From a virus, in IMG/VR virus record IMGVR_UViG_3300009420_000038, positions 1 through 35,833 of that record: DNA of 35,833 nucleotides. One strand, written 5' to 3'. The position numbers and the translations under genes were made by a program. Of this stretch, positions 1 to 7,449 are shown one piece after another. The notes beneath the pieces were generated by a model. It worked only from the letters and a program-made list of their open reading frames with translations, did no database searches and was not told the origin of the DNA. Each line of letters opens with the position of its first letter. Within the stretch, counting starts at the first letter, position 1.

Positions 1-1
1 T

Positions 2-259
2 TATGGTTATGAATTAGTACCAACTTCAGATAGACAACCCGGAGATCTTCTACAATACTATTATAAAAACGGAGCAGTTGATAGAAAATTTCATATGGGT
101 ATATATGTTGGAGATAATAATTATGTGGGAGATGGATCTCCTAATGATCCAATGTCAATTAATAATATTTATGAATATAGTGATGGTACAACTAAAGAAC
201 CATTTAACGTATATAGAAAAACAGAATTACCTAATAAACAAAAAGGTGGAGAAAAATAA
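2..259 (+). CDS. NlpC/P60-like peptidase, C-terminal fragment (partial at left edge)
   Basis: The reading frame is open from the window edge and ends at TAA 257-259, giving 85 visible residues. It contains PGDLLQYYY followed by KFHMGIYVGDNNYVGDG. This is the typical second half of NlpC/P60 (C40) cysteine peptidases: a 'PGDL' strand, then the catalytic His at the start of the 'H-hydrophobic-GIYVG' strand. The catalytic Cys would lie upstream, outside the window. Such enzymes cut peptidoglycan stem peptides, so this is probably a lysin or a tail-associated cell-wall hydrolase. The last residues (NKQKGGEK) are polar and look like a natural C-terminus. A CHAP-type hydrolase is the main alternative. 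The substrate cannot be told from this fragment. A different-frame ORF over 78-263 is a shadow. Confidence 0.6.
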   Translation, partial: YGYELVPTSDRQPGDLLQYYYKNGAVDRKFHMGIYVGDNNYVGDGSPNDPMSINNIYEYSDGTTKEPFNVYRKTELPNKQKGGEK

Positions 260-270
260 ATAATAAAACG

Positions 271-303
271 TTAGGAAGTTATGTAAATTTCTATATAACT
301 TTG
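271..303 (+). promoter_or_regulatory. Bacteroidota-type promoter candidate upstream of the UVR/PhoH genes
   Basis: TTAG at 271-274 and TAACTTTG at 296-303 are separated by 21 bases. The downstream element matches the Bacteroidota sigma -7 consensus TAnnTTTG; the upstream element is a weak form of the -33 TTTG. An inverted repeat, AAGTTAT (276-282) and ATAACTT (295-301), overlaps the -7 box. The first start codon downstream is at 323. Confidence 0.4.
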
Positions 304-322
304 CAACCAAAAAGAATAACCT

Positions 323-637
323 ATGTCAGAATTAGATCCACTAGAGGAACACGAGGAGTATACTGAAACAGAATTACTAGAGGCAGAATACCTTCTTCTA
401 GACAAAGCATTTAGAACATCATTTGCTTTAATTGTAGGAAAAACAACACTTAAAGTAATCCTATCAGAGGATGAAGGTGTTATATTAGCACATGATCCTG
501 ACTCACCATTAGATACAGTAAGAAATATGAATAGTTTACAGAATATGATGGACTATTTTATTGAAGAAGAAGAATATGAGAAGTGTGCTAAAGTGAGAGA
601 CATTATTAACCTATTTAAACCAAATGACACAAACTAA
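323..637 (+). CDS. Small acidic protein with a C-terminal UVR-like motif
   Basis: This 104-residue protein is strongly acidic at the N-terminus. Residues about 73-98 (LQNMMDYFIEEEEYEKCAKV followed by RDII) fit the UVR motif of UvrB, UvrC and ClpC/McsA proteins: two short helices with a '(F/Y)E.A..+RD.I' second helix. The motif usually mediates protein-protein contact, so this may be an adaptor. The middle segment (residues 35-60) is predicted by eye to be beta strands. The gene overlaps the PhoH-like gene by 14 bases, which suggests translational coupling. No catalytic motif is visible. Function is unknown; the UVR reading is by eye. Confidence 0.6.
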   Translation: MSELDPLEEHEEYTETELLEAEYLLLDKAFRTSFALIVGKTTLKVILSEDEGVILAHDPDSPLDTVRNMNSLQNMMDYFIEEEEYEKCAKVRDIINLFKPNDTN

Positions 638-1289
638 TATTAAAAAAACACCACCTAAAGGTTCAATTAAGTTTTCCGTTACCTTATCTGATGAACAAAA
701 AGTAGCTAAAACAAAAATATTAGATAGTCCATTTAACTTTATCATTGGTAAAGCGGGAAGTGGTAAAACTCTTTTAGCGGTTCAGGTTGCATTAGATCAA
801 TTCTTTAAACGTAAGTATAATAAGATCATTATTACTAGACCAACCATATCTACAGAAGATAATGGGTTCCTTCCTGGATCTGAACGTGAGAAAATGGAAC
901 CATGGTTAGTACCTATAAGGTCTAATATGAGAAAGGTTTACAATAAACCAGAGATACTTGATAAAATGGAGAATGATGAGGCAATTGAATTGGTTTCATT
1001 GGCACACTTTAGAGGACGCACCTTTGATAATGCAGTAGTTATAGTAGATGAGTTTCAAAACTTAACTAGAGGTCAATTAGCAATGGCTATTGGAAGATTA
1101 GGTAAGGATTCTAAGATAATCTTCTGCGGTGACTCATATCAGATTGATTTAAAGGATAAGAACTGGTCTGCATACCATGATATGTCTAAGTTAATAAACT
1201 CTAAGTTTGTAAACAAGATAGTATTAGAAGATTCACACAGACATGCAGCAATAGATGAATTATTAGAATTATTAAACGGGTATCACTAA
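624..1289 (+). CDS. phoH: PhoH-like P-loop ATPase
   Basis: This 221-residue protein has a Walker A motif GKAGSGKT (residues 42-49), the PhoH-family block TRPTISTEDNGFLPGS (71-86), Walker B VVIVDEFQN (138-146) and the GDSYQID sensor motif (169-175). The length equals the bare PhoH ATPase core, without the extra RNA-binding or PIN domains of some bacterial homologues. PhoH-like ATPases resemble the N-terminal half of superfamily 1 helicases and may remodel RNA. They are very common in marine phages, where their exact job is unsettled. The start at 624 overlaps the preceding gene by 14 bases. Family assignment is secure; biological role is not. Confidence 0.93.
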   Translation: MTQTNIKKTPPKGSIKFSVTLSDEQKVAKTKILDSPFNFIIGKAGSGKTLLAVQVALDQFFKRKYNKIIITRPTISTEDNGFLPGSEREKMEPWLVPIRSNMRKVYNKPEILDKMENDEAIELVSLAHFRGRTFDNAVVIVDEFQNLTRGQLAMAIGRLGKDSKIIFCGDSYQIDLKDKNWSAYHDMSKLINSKFVNKIVLEDSHRHAAIDELLELLNGYH

Positions 1290-1297
1290 AAAAAACT

Positions 1298-1501
1298 ATG
1301 GCAGAATATAAATGTAAGGATTGTGGGGAAACAAGAACTCTTCACAAAAGATCAATGGTTATGAGAGAAGGTAAACTAGTAACTAAACAAGCAGAATGTG
1401 ATTGTGGTACTTTTATGGATCAGATTATAACCAAAGAATATGAAGGTATACCAGACATCCAAAGAAATGAATTGAATACTGGACATAACAGTGGTGGATA
1501 A
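1298..1501 (+). CDS. Small zinc-ribbon protein
   Basis: This 67-residue protein has two cysteine pairs, C6-x2-C9 and C34-x-C36, separated by a basic stretch (KRSMVMREGK). The arrangement suggests a single zinc ribbon of the kind seen in phage 'FmdB/regulator-like' small proteins. The C-terminal third is polar and probably disordered. The gene begins eight bases after the PhoH-like stop, behind an A-rich stretch with no Shine-Dalgarno, so it probably belongs to the same transcript. It could bind nucleic acid or a protein partner. Function is unknown. Confidence 0.7.
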   Translation: MAEYKCKDCGETRTLHKRSMVMREGKLVTKQAECDCGTFMDQIITKEYEGIPDIQRNELNTGHNSGG

Positions 1502-1519
1502 ATAATTTCTTTTAAACTT

Positions 1520-1552
1520 TTAGTATTTATTTAAACTTTTTTTGTATCTTTG
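1520..1552 (+). promoter_or_regulatory. Bacteroidota-type promoter candidate
   Basis: TTAG at 1520-1523 and TATCTTTG at 1545-1552 are 21 bases apart, the same geometry as the site at 271-303. The -7 element fits TAnnTTTG exactly. A T-run and G (1537-1544) come just before it, as in other sites of this window. The downstream start codon is at 1584. Confidence 0.45.
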
Positions 1553-1583
1553 TATTATAATAACTAATACAAAAAAAAATATC

Positions 1584-1943
1584 ATGGCTAAAAAAAGTAC
1601 GGAGAATGTTTCTCCAACAGACGATGTAAATGGATTAAATGAAAAAGAAATGGAGGCTAAAAAAGCTGAAATTACTGTTTGGTACAAAGATAATATCAAA
1701 CACTTAAAGGTCCAAAAAGAATATGAAGAATTATTAAGAGATATTGAAAAGTTACGTGCAGAAAGATTACAAGCACAACAATTTATTTCTCAAACTATGG
1801 CTACACAACAGCAAGAAAAACAAGCTGAAGATATAGCTGCAGCAAATTCAGCACAAGCTCAAAGACAAGCAAGTGAAGCAGGACAAGAGTGGAATCCTAC
1901 TATGGATACTGCTCCACCTAGGAAATTAAAGACAAATGTCTAA
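1584..1943 (+). CDS. Coiled-coil protein of unknown function
   Basis: The ATG at 1584 (MAKKSTEN) is preferred over an upstream in-frame TTG at 1542, because the TTG lies inside the promoter candidate. The product is 119 residues. Residues about 20-90 are rich in E, K, Q, A and L with heptad-like spacing (for example EKLRAERLQAQQF), predicting a long helix or coiled coil. The C-terminus (QEWNPTMDTAPPRKLKTNV) looks disordered. It overlaps the next gene by 8 bases. No family is recognised. A virion or scaffolding helper, or a chaperone for the neighbouring lysis candidate, are possibilities without direct evidence. Confidence 0.75.
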   Translation: MAKKSTENVSPTDDVNGLNEKEMEAKKAEITVWYKDNIKHLKVQKEYEELLRDIEKLRAERLQAQQFISQTMATQQQEKQAEDIAAANSAQAQRQASEAGQEWNPTMDTAPPRKLKTNV

Positions 1944-2562
1944 ATATACTACTGAACAACTTAAGAGAGCGTTAAGTTCAAGAAATTATAAGTTTTTTGA
2001 ATCTGGTGCGTATAATCTTAATATTATTGGTATTAGAAACTCTGAGACTGAACATAAAGTAACAAATAGATTTGATGATCTTATTACTTTATCATATAAA
2101 AATGATAAAGGTGAATGGCAGTATCATGAGTTTAAATGTACAACTGACCCTGGAACTCATTGGGTAGAGAATGTACTAAATGAAGATGGTGTTGCTATTC
2201 TTGTTCCTGGACAATACTCAAAGTCTCATAAGATTAGAAAGCATCAAGGTAAATATGATGCATTAGGTCAACAAAATCCTGTAAGTGTTTATAGAGATAA
2301 TAACAGAGATGATATTTATCAAATGAATACTGAGAGTATTGATACTGGTTTATTTGGAATCAATATACATAGAGCTACAGCAAAAGTTGGTAAAACTTCT
2401 ACTCAAGTAGATAAATGGTCAGCAGGATGTCAAGTAATTGCGTCTAATGATGATTTTAAACTATTTATGAAGATTTGTAAAAAAGCTAGAGATATATGGA
2501 GTAATAATTTTACTTATACATTATTAAATAGTAAAGAGATACCTATATCATGGCTCTCGTAA
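1936..2562 (+). CDS. YkuD-like (L,D-transpeptidase fold) candidate, possible lysis enzyme
   Basis: This 208-residue protein has a conserved-looking core, FGINIHRA (140-147) followed by KWSAGCQVI (160-168). The spacing is H145-x16-S162-A-G-C165. This closely follows the YkuD active-site pattern H-x(14-17)-(S/T)-H-G-C, with Ala where the second His usually sits. The catalytic Cys and first His are therefore present. In bacteria YkuD enzymes cross-link or remodel peptidoglycan; a phage member could act in lysis or entry. No signal peptide or membrane segment is visible, so release would need a holin or another route. The assignment is motif-level inference; a different peptidase or an inactive structural domain is possible. 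Confidence 0.5.
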   Translation: MSKYTTEQLKRALSSRNYKFFESGAYNLNIIGIRNSETEHKVTNRFDDLITLSYKNDKGEWQYHEFKCTTDPGTHWVENVLNEDGVAILVPGQYSKSHKIRKHQGKYDALGQQNPVSVYRDNNRDDIYQMNTESIDTGLFGINIHRATAKVGKTSTQVDKWSAGCQVIASNDDFKLFMKICKKARDIWSNNFTYTLLNSKEIPISWLS

Positions 2563-2915
2563 ATACAGTAGAGAAAAGAATTAAGATGCAGAAGGATGGT
2601 GTGATTAAATATCAGATCATCACCTTCTGTTTTCTTAATGCTTTACAGTTAAGTAATTCTGATTTAGAATGTCTTCTTGAGTTAGCTAAAGTAGGTCCTA
2701 CTAATATTACTGATTTCTGTAAATATGCATCTGAACTAAAAATATTTAAGAGCCCTCAGTCTGTAAGAAATGCAATTCAAAAAGCAAAGAAGAAGAATCT
2801 AATCATTATGGATAACAAGAATATTATTATAAATCCAAATATGAAAGTCCAAACAGATGGTACAATACTATTAGACTTTAAAATACTTGGAACAGATAAT
2901 GAGATTAGAGGATAA
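2550..2915 (+). CDS. Winged-helix-like protein, function unknown
   Basis: This 121-residue protein starts inside the end of the YkuD-like gene, overlapping by 13 bases. Residues about 34-105 read as helix-helix-helix-strand-strand: SDLECLLELAK, ITDFCKYASEL, SPQSVRNAIQKAKKKNLIIM, then two beta strands. This fits a winged helix, with the recognition helix near SPQSVRNAIQKAKKKN. It could be a DNA-binding regulator or a replication/packaging accessory protein. The neighbouring HU/IHF-like and nuclease genes make a DNA-related role plausible. Fold is inferred by eye only. Confidence 0.55.
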   Translation: MALVNTVEKRIKMQKDGVIKYQIITFCFLNALQLSNSDLECLLELAKVGPTNITDFCKYASELKIFKSPQSVRNAIQKAKKKNLIIMDNKNIIINPNMKVQTDGTILLDFKILGTDNEIRG

Positions 2916-3285
2916 AAATACACATCTTAATCCTAAATCTTATAAGGATTTCTTTAAAGGAGTAGCTGAAGAATGTGAGGTACATGAGGATTTAGTAAGT
3001 GAGTTAATAAGATTTTTTTACAGTGAGGTTAGAACCAGTTTAGAAAATCTTGAATTTACACGTATGCAGTTACCTAATCTAGGAACTTTTATATTAAGAA
3101 AAGGAAGATTAGATAGAGCAATAAAAAGACACAAGGATATGTTGGGTAATATAGAAAAGACAACATATGTAGGATACGGTAATCATCTCCCTCTTAAAGA
3201 TAAATTAGACAAGATGGAGAATGCATTAAAAAGAGTACAAAAAGAAATAACAAATAAAAAAACCTGGAAAGATGAAAATAAATAA
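2899..3285 (+). CDS. HU/IHF-like DNA-bending protein
   Basis: From the ATG at 2899 the product is 128 residues. A TTG at 2887 would add four residues and is less likely. Residues about 12-80 match the HU/IHF layout: N-terminal helices (SYKDFFKGVAEEC, DLVSELIRFFYSEVRTSLEN) followed by the beta hairpin signature TRMQLPNLGTFILRKGRLDR, which parallels 'V.L.GFG.F...' of HU. A basic coiled-coil tail follows (KLDKMENALKRVQKEITNKK). IHF-like genes near the structural block are a known trait of crAss-like phages. It probably compacts or bends phage DNA for packaging, replication or regulation. It overlaps the preceding and following genes. Confidence 0.75.
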   Translation: MRLEDKNTHLNPKSYKDFFKGVAEECEVHEDLVSELIRFFYSEVRTSLENLEFTRMQLPNLGTFILRKGRLDRAIKRHKDMLGNIEKTTYVGYGNHLPLKDKLDKMENALKRVQKEITNKKTWKDENK

Positions 3286-3631
3286 ATTACTAAAAGGATT
3301 AAAAAATATTGATCATATAGTTGATGGTATTAAAAATAATATGTTCAAAAAAGACTGGATTGAAGATATTGCTGATCATAGATGGAAAATATGTAAGGGA
3401 TGTGATCAATTAGATACAATAGGAGGTAAATGTGCTGCCCCTGGAACACAACCATGTTGTGCGGACTGTGGATGTAGTTTAGCATTTAAAATGAGAGCAT
3501 TATCTGCATCATGTCCAAAAAATAAATGGAAAGCACATGTAAATGCAAAACAAGAGGCTGAGATTGTGAGGAAACTCAATAACCCAAAAAATATAGCGGA
3601 TAATGATTCTAACATTAATGTACAAAGATAA
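3272..3631 (+). CDS. Cys-rich putative zinc-binding protein
   Basis: This 119-residue protein has a central cysteine cluster: RWKICKGCDQLD (C-x2-C), GGKCAAPG, then PCCADCGCSLAFKMRALSAS with a following CP. This looks like a compact zinc-binding module with at least four ligand cysteines and extras. Flanking regions are basic and helical. It overlaps the HU/IHF-like gene by 14 bases, and its stop shares a base with the next start (TAATG). The same Cys pattern recurs in hypothetical proteins of Bacteroidota phages, from memory. Function is unknown; a nucleic-acid-binding or redox role is possible. The antisense ORF across 3406-3660 is a shadow. Confidence 0.72.
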   Translation: MKINKLLKGLKNIDHIVDGIKNNMFKKDWIEDIADHRWKICKGCDQLDTIGGKCAAPGTQPCCADCGCSLAFKMRALSASCPKNKWKAHVNAKQEAEIVRKLNNPKNIADNDSNINVQR

Positions 3632-4461
3632 TGGCTGTAATATTTAAAGAGGATGGGCATATATATGAGAGTTTAGATGAAAATCTAGATAAAGATAAAA
3701 TTAAATGGACTAGTGTTACAACTTTCATTAGTAAATTTAAACCTGCGTTTGATGCTGAAGCTATATCAAAAAAATCCTGTAAGAATAAACGTTCAAAGTG
3801 GTATGGTCTTACACCAAAAGAAGTTAGAGATATTTGGAAGAAAGAAGGTGAGAGAGCTATTGGATTAGGTAATTGGTATCATAATGAAAGGGAGCAAGGA
3901 ATACTTGATTTTAAGACTATAGAGCGTGAAGGGATAGAAGTACCAATCATAAGACCAATAGTTGATAAGAATGGTATTAAAATAGCTCCTAACCAAAAGT
4001 TAGGTGATGGAGTATATCCAGAACACTTTGCATATTTAAAATCTGCATGCATATGCGGACAGGCTGATCTTGTTACAATAGTAAATGGTAAAGTAAACAT
4101 TACAGATTATAAAACAAACAAAGAAATAAAGGAAAAAGGTTTTACAAACTGGGAAGGTGTAACTTCAAAAATGTATAAACCTTTATCTCATATGGATGAT
4201 TGTCATTTAAGTCATTATAATATACAATTAAGTTTATATATGTATATTATATTAAAGCATAATCCAAAATTAAAGGCAGGTAAGCTTATTGTGCAGCATG
4301 TAAAGTTTGAAGAAGAGTCAAAAGATAAGTACGGATACCCAGTAACTAAATATATTAATGATGAGCCAGTACTAAAAGAACTTAAGATGTATGATTTACC
4401 TTATCTTAAAGATGAAGTTAGGGCGTTAATAATGTGGCTTAAAGAAAATACAGTATGTTAA
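3631..4461 (+). CDS. PD-(D/E)XK nuclease (RecB/Cas4-like)
   Basis: This 276-residue protein carries a complete RecB-family nuclease core. Helix GLGNWYHNERE gives H84, PEHF gives E131, GQADLV gives D146, ITDYKT gives D159 and K161, and YNIQLSLYMY gives Q199-x3-Y203, the QxxxY motif. These are the metal- and DNA-binding residues of the RecB/AddB/Cas4 and phage lambda-exonuclease-like group. The enzyme probably trims or degrades DNA in recombination, replication or genome maturation. It sits in a coupled operon with the HU/IHF-like and winged-helix-like genes, just upstream of the packaging module. No Fe-S cysteine set of the Cas4 type is obvious. Confidence 0.85.
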   Translation: MAVIFKEDGHIYESLDENLDKDKIKWTSVTTFISKFKPAFDAEAISKKSCKNKRSKWYGLTPKEVRDIWKKEGERAIGLGNWYHNEREQGILDFKTIEREGIEVPIIRPIVDKNGIKIAPNQKLGDGVYPEHFAYLKSACICGQADLVTIVNGKVNITDYKTNKEIKEKGFTNWEGVTSKMYKPLSHMDDCHLSHYNIQLSLYMYIILKHNPKLKAGKLIVQHVKFEEESKDKYGYPVTKYINDEPVLKELKMYDLPYLKDEVRALIMWLKENTVC

Positions 4462-4973
4462 TAAAATTATTTGATATATCAAACGGTAAAGTAATACCAA
4501 CAGAACATTGTTATACATTAAAGTTCTTAAAAGCAATTATGGATGAATATCCTGATACTCATTTATCTGTATTTCAATATTTATTTTATATGAGTTGTCC
4601 TGATCCAGATCTTAATCCGTTCTTTAATGTGCTTGAAGCAGATAAAGAAGAACTTATACTAGATGAAATTGATATGAATGAATCATTAGAATGTCCAAAG
4701 ATAATGTATGCCTTAGATAAATGTGCTCAATTATATGAAACTCCAACATTTAGAGCATATAAAGGTATTAAGTCCATGATTGATAAATTAGCTAAGTATA
4801 TGGAGAATACACAAATAGAACATGGTAGGGATGGTAATATTAATTCTCTTGTTAGTGCTGCAAAGAATTTTGATGCAATAAGACAATCATTTAAAGGAGC
4901 ATATAATGATATGAAAGAAGAACAAAAAAGCTCTGTCCGTGGAGGGCAAGGATTAGCATATGATCAATTATAA
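4455..4973 (+). CDS. Conserved-looking protein of unknown function upstream of the packaging genes
   Basis: This 172-residue protein overlaps the nuclease gene by seven bases. Its N-terminal part (LIKLFDISNGKVIPTEHCYT, LKFLKAIMDEYPD) is mixed alpha/beta. The middle is acidic, and the C-terminal half is helical and polar, ending with SVRGGQGLAYDQL. No catalytic motif or membrane segment is seen. Its place two genes before the large terminase makes a small-terminase or packaging-accessory role conceivable, but nothing in the sequence proves it. Real coding is supported by the tight spacing and by matching codon use. Confidence 0.7.
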   Translation: MLIKLFDISNGKVIPTEHCYTLKFLKAIMDEYPDTHLSVFQYLFYMSCPDPDLNPFFNVLEADKEELILDEIDMNESLECPKIMYALDKCAQLYETPTFRAYKGIKSMIDKLAKYMENTQIEHGRDGNINSLVSAAKNFDAIRQSFKGAYNDMKEEQKSSVRGGQGLAYDQL

Positions 4974-4991
4974 TAAATAAAAACTAAAAAA

Positions 4992-5270
4992 ATGGCAGAA
5001 AAAGTAATTCCAATTGGACACAAGGTTCTAATTAAACAAGTTAAAGCAGCAGAAACATATGGAGATTCAGGAATTTATATTCCACAGACTTCTCAATCAC
5101 AACAACTTAAAGCTTATGTTGTAGCTGTAGGAGATGGTGTTCAAAGTATTGAAGAAGGAGATTATATACAATATAATGAGCATGCTAAACCGGTACTTAT
5201 GACACATGATAATGAAGCTCATTTGTTAATTGATCAACATGACATATTAGCTATAATTGTGAATGTATAA
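4992..5270 (+). CDS. GroES-like co-chaperonin
   Basis: This 92-residue protein matches the GroES (Cpn10) layout. The N-terminal strand PIGHKVLIKQV precedes a flexible mobile-loop segment whose hydrophobic tripeptide IYI (28-30) corresponds to the IVL of GroES that docks on GroEL. AYVVAVGDGV, EEGDYIQYNEHAKPV and a C-terminal DILAIIVNV strand then complete the barrel. T4 gp31 is the classic phage version, needed for capsid-protein folding. Its place directly before the terminase, with an 8-base overlap, suggests that it helps host GroEL fold the large capsid or other structural proteins of this phage. The start is preceded by an A-rich stretch only. Confidence 0.9.
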   Translation: MAEKVIPIGHKVLIKQVKAAETYGDSGIYIPQTSQSQQLKAYVVAVGDGVQSIEEGDYIQYNEHAKPVLMTHDNEAHLLIDQHDILAIIVNV

Positions 5271-7449
5271 AATCATTCCTACATATCAAGATGGTATATG
5301 GACTACAACTGAGTTTCTTACTATAGAGGATTTTAGGGAGTTCATTAGTTCTATATTTTCTGAACCTGGTATGTATAAGTTTGATGAGACCTCATTATTA
5401 TTTAACCAAGAAGCTAAAAGATTTAATGCTCAAGGATTTTATTGTGATAAACCTATGAGATCAAAAGATTTTATGGTATATTGGGAAGATCAAAAAGATA
5501 AATGTAGACAAGGAGTAATATATAAAAATAAAAACGGTACTTGGTACCTAAGTAGAGATTATTATATGTGGTTAAATTTCTTACCTATATTTGATAAGGA
5601 AGAAAAACATTATGGATTTGCAAAAATTAGAGATGCTCAATATCATATGGCTTTATATGAAATCATGGCTGAGATTAACTTTAAGCATGTTGCAATACTT
5701 AAAAAACGTCAAATAGCATCTTCATACTTTCATATGGCTAAACTTTTAAATCAGTACTGGTTTGAAGAAGGATCTATATGTAAGATAGGAGCATCACTTA
5801 AAGATTATATTAATGATAAAGGATCATGGAAGTTTCTTGAAGAATATAAAACATTCCTTAATGAGCATACTGCATGGTATAGACCAAGTAGTCCAGAAAA
5901 AGTATTACTATGGGAACAAAAAATTGAAGTTAGAATAAATAATAGAAAAACATATAAAGGATTACGTTCCAAAATCCAAGGTGGTTCTTTTGAAAAGAAT
6001 CCAACTACTGGGGTAGGTGGACCTTGTACTTTCTTCTTTCATGAAGAAGCTGGTATTGCTCCAAAAATGGATATGACATATGAGTACATTAGACCAGCAA
6101 TGTCATCTGGTATGATGACAACAGGAATGTTTATAGCAGCAGGTTCTGTAGGAGATTTAGATCAATGTAATCCTTTAAAGAAGATGATACTAAATCCAGA
6201 AGCGAGTGGTATACTTGGTATTGAAACAGATTTGATGGATGATAAAGGAACTATTGGTATAGCAGGATTATTTATACCAGAACAATGGTCTATGATACCT
6301 CATATAGATGAGTATGGTAATTCAGATATTGAAAACTCACTTAAAGCTATTCATTCTGAAAGATCTGCATGGAAGAATACCCTTGATGCTGAACAGTATC
6401 AGTTAAGGATTTCTCAAAAACCTGTAGATATTGCTGAAGCATTTGCATATAGAAAAGAGTCAGTATTTCCACAAAGTTTCTTAACAAGACAAATTAGAAG
6501 AGTTGAAGAGAAGGAATATTCATATGAACTAATTAAATTAGAAAGAGATCAAGATGGTATTAAAGCATCAACCTCAACAAAACTACCTATAACAGAATTC
6601 CCTGTAAATAAAAAAAGAGAAGATAAAACAGGGGTATTAGTTGTGTGGGAAAGACCTATAGATGATCCTGAATTTGGAACCTACTATGCATCAGTAGATC
6701 CAGTTTCAGAAGGTAAGACAACTACATCAGATTCATTATGTAGTATTTTTGTGTATAAGAATGCAGTAGAAGTTACTAAAGAAACATCTGAAGGATTAGA
6801 AACTTTTATTGAAGGAGATAAAATTGTAGCATCTTGGTGTGGTAGATATGATGATATAAATAAAACCCATGAACAATTAGAATTAATTATTGAATGGTAT
6901 AATGCCTGGACATTAGTTGAGAATAATATATCTTTGTTTATTCAACATATGATTGCAAAAAGAAAACAAAAGTATCTTGTCCCTAAACAACAGATTGTAT
7001 TCTTAAAAGATCTTGGATCTAATAATAATGTATTTCAAGAGTATGGTTGGAAAAATACAGGTAATCTTTTTAAGAGCCATTTAATATCTTATGCTATAGA
7101 ATTTATCAGAGAAGGTATAGATGAAGAACTTGATAAAGAGGGAGAAGTACTTAGTGTTCAGTATGGTGTTGAAAGAATACCTGATAAAATGTTACTTACT
7201 GAAATGTTACAATATTTTCCTGGATTGAATGTGGATAGGTTAGTAGCATTTGCAGCTTTAGTTGCATTTGCAAAGATCCAACAAGGAAATAGAGGCTATG
7301 CAAAAAGAAAAGAACGGGATAAATCACTAGAACCCTTGGATAACTCAAAGAAATTTAGTAAATTAAGTATAGGAGCTTTTAGGAATATAGGAAGGAAAAA
7401 ATCTACAGGAGGACGCAGGAATAGATCTGCATATAAAAATTTAAAATAA
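5263..7449 (+). CDS. terL: Terminase large subunit
   Basis: This 728-residue protein has the two-domain plan of phage packaging motors. The ATPase half has a Walker-A-like segment ILKKRQIASS (145-154), a degenerate P-loop of the kind seen in crAss-like and T4-like terminases. Walker B with catalytic Glu is FFFHEEAG (257-264), and the coupling motif is AAGSVGD (292-298). The RNase-H-fold nuclease half shows YYASVDPVSEGK with D479, LVENN, and NVDRLVAFAALVAF with D658, a typical acidic triad. A basic, low-complexity tail (GRKKSTGGRRNRSAYKNLK) ends the protein. It would cut concatemers and drive DNA into the prohead through the portal encoded next. The antisense ORF at 7296-7583 is a shadow. Confidence 0.95.
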   Translation: MYKIIPTYQDGIWTTTEFLTIEDFREFISSIFSEPGMYKFDETSLLFNQEAKRFNAQGFYCDKPMRSKDFMVYWEDQKDKCRQGVIYKNKNGTWYLSRDYYMWLNFLPIFDKEEKHYGFAKIRDAQYHMALYEIMAEINFKHVAILKKRQIASSYFHMAKLLNQYWFEEGSICKIGASLKDYINDKGSWKFLEEYKTFLNEHTAWYRPSSPEKVLLWEQKIEVRINNRKTYKGLRSKIQGGSFEKNPTTGVGGPCTFFFHEEAGIAPKMDMTYEYIRPAMSSGMMTTGMFIAAGSVGDLDQCNPLKKMILNPEASGILGIETDLMDDKGTIGIAGLFIPEQWSMIPHIDEYGNSDIENSLKAIHSERSAWKNTLDAEQYQLRISQKPVDIAEAFAYRKESVFPQSFLTRQIRRVEEKEYSYELIKLERDQDGIKASTSTKLPITEFPVNKKREDKTGVLVVWERPIDDPEFGTYYASVDPVSEGKTTTSDSLCSIFVYKNAVEVTKETSEGLETFIEGDKIVASWCGRYDDINKTHEQLELIIEWYNAWTLVENNISLFIQHMIAKRKQKYLVPKQQIVFLKDLGSNNNVFQEYGWKNTGNLFKSHLISYAIEFIREGIDEELDKEGEVLSVQYGVERIPDKMLLTEMLQYFPGLNVDRLVAFAALVAFAKIQQGNRGYAKRKERDKSLEPLDNSKKFSKLSIGAFRNIGRKKSTGGRRNRSAYKNLK

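Noticed and set aside
1542-1583. TTG-initiated extension of the coiled-coil gene
   Set aside because: The extension falls inside the promoter candidate; ATG 1584 is the natural start.
3406-3660. Antisense ORF of 84 codons
   Set aside because: It lies opposite a gene with an ordered Cys cluster and tight overlaps; all supported genes are on the + strand.
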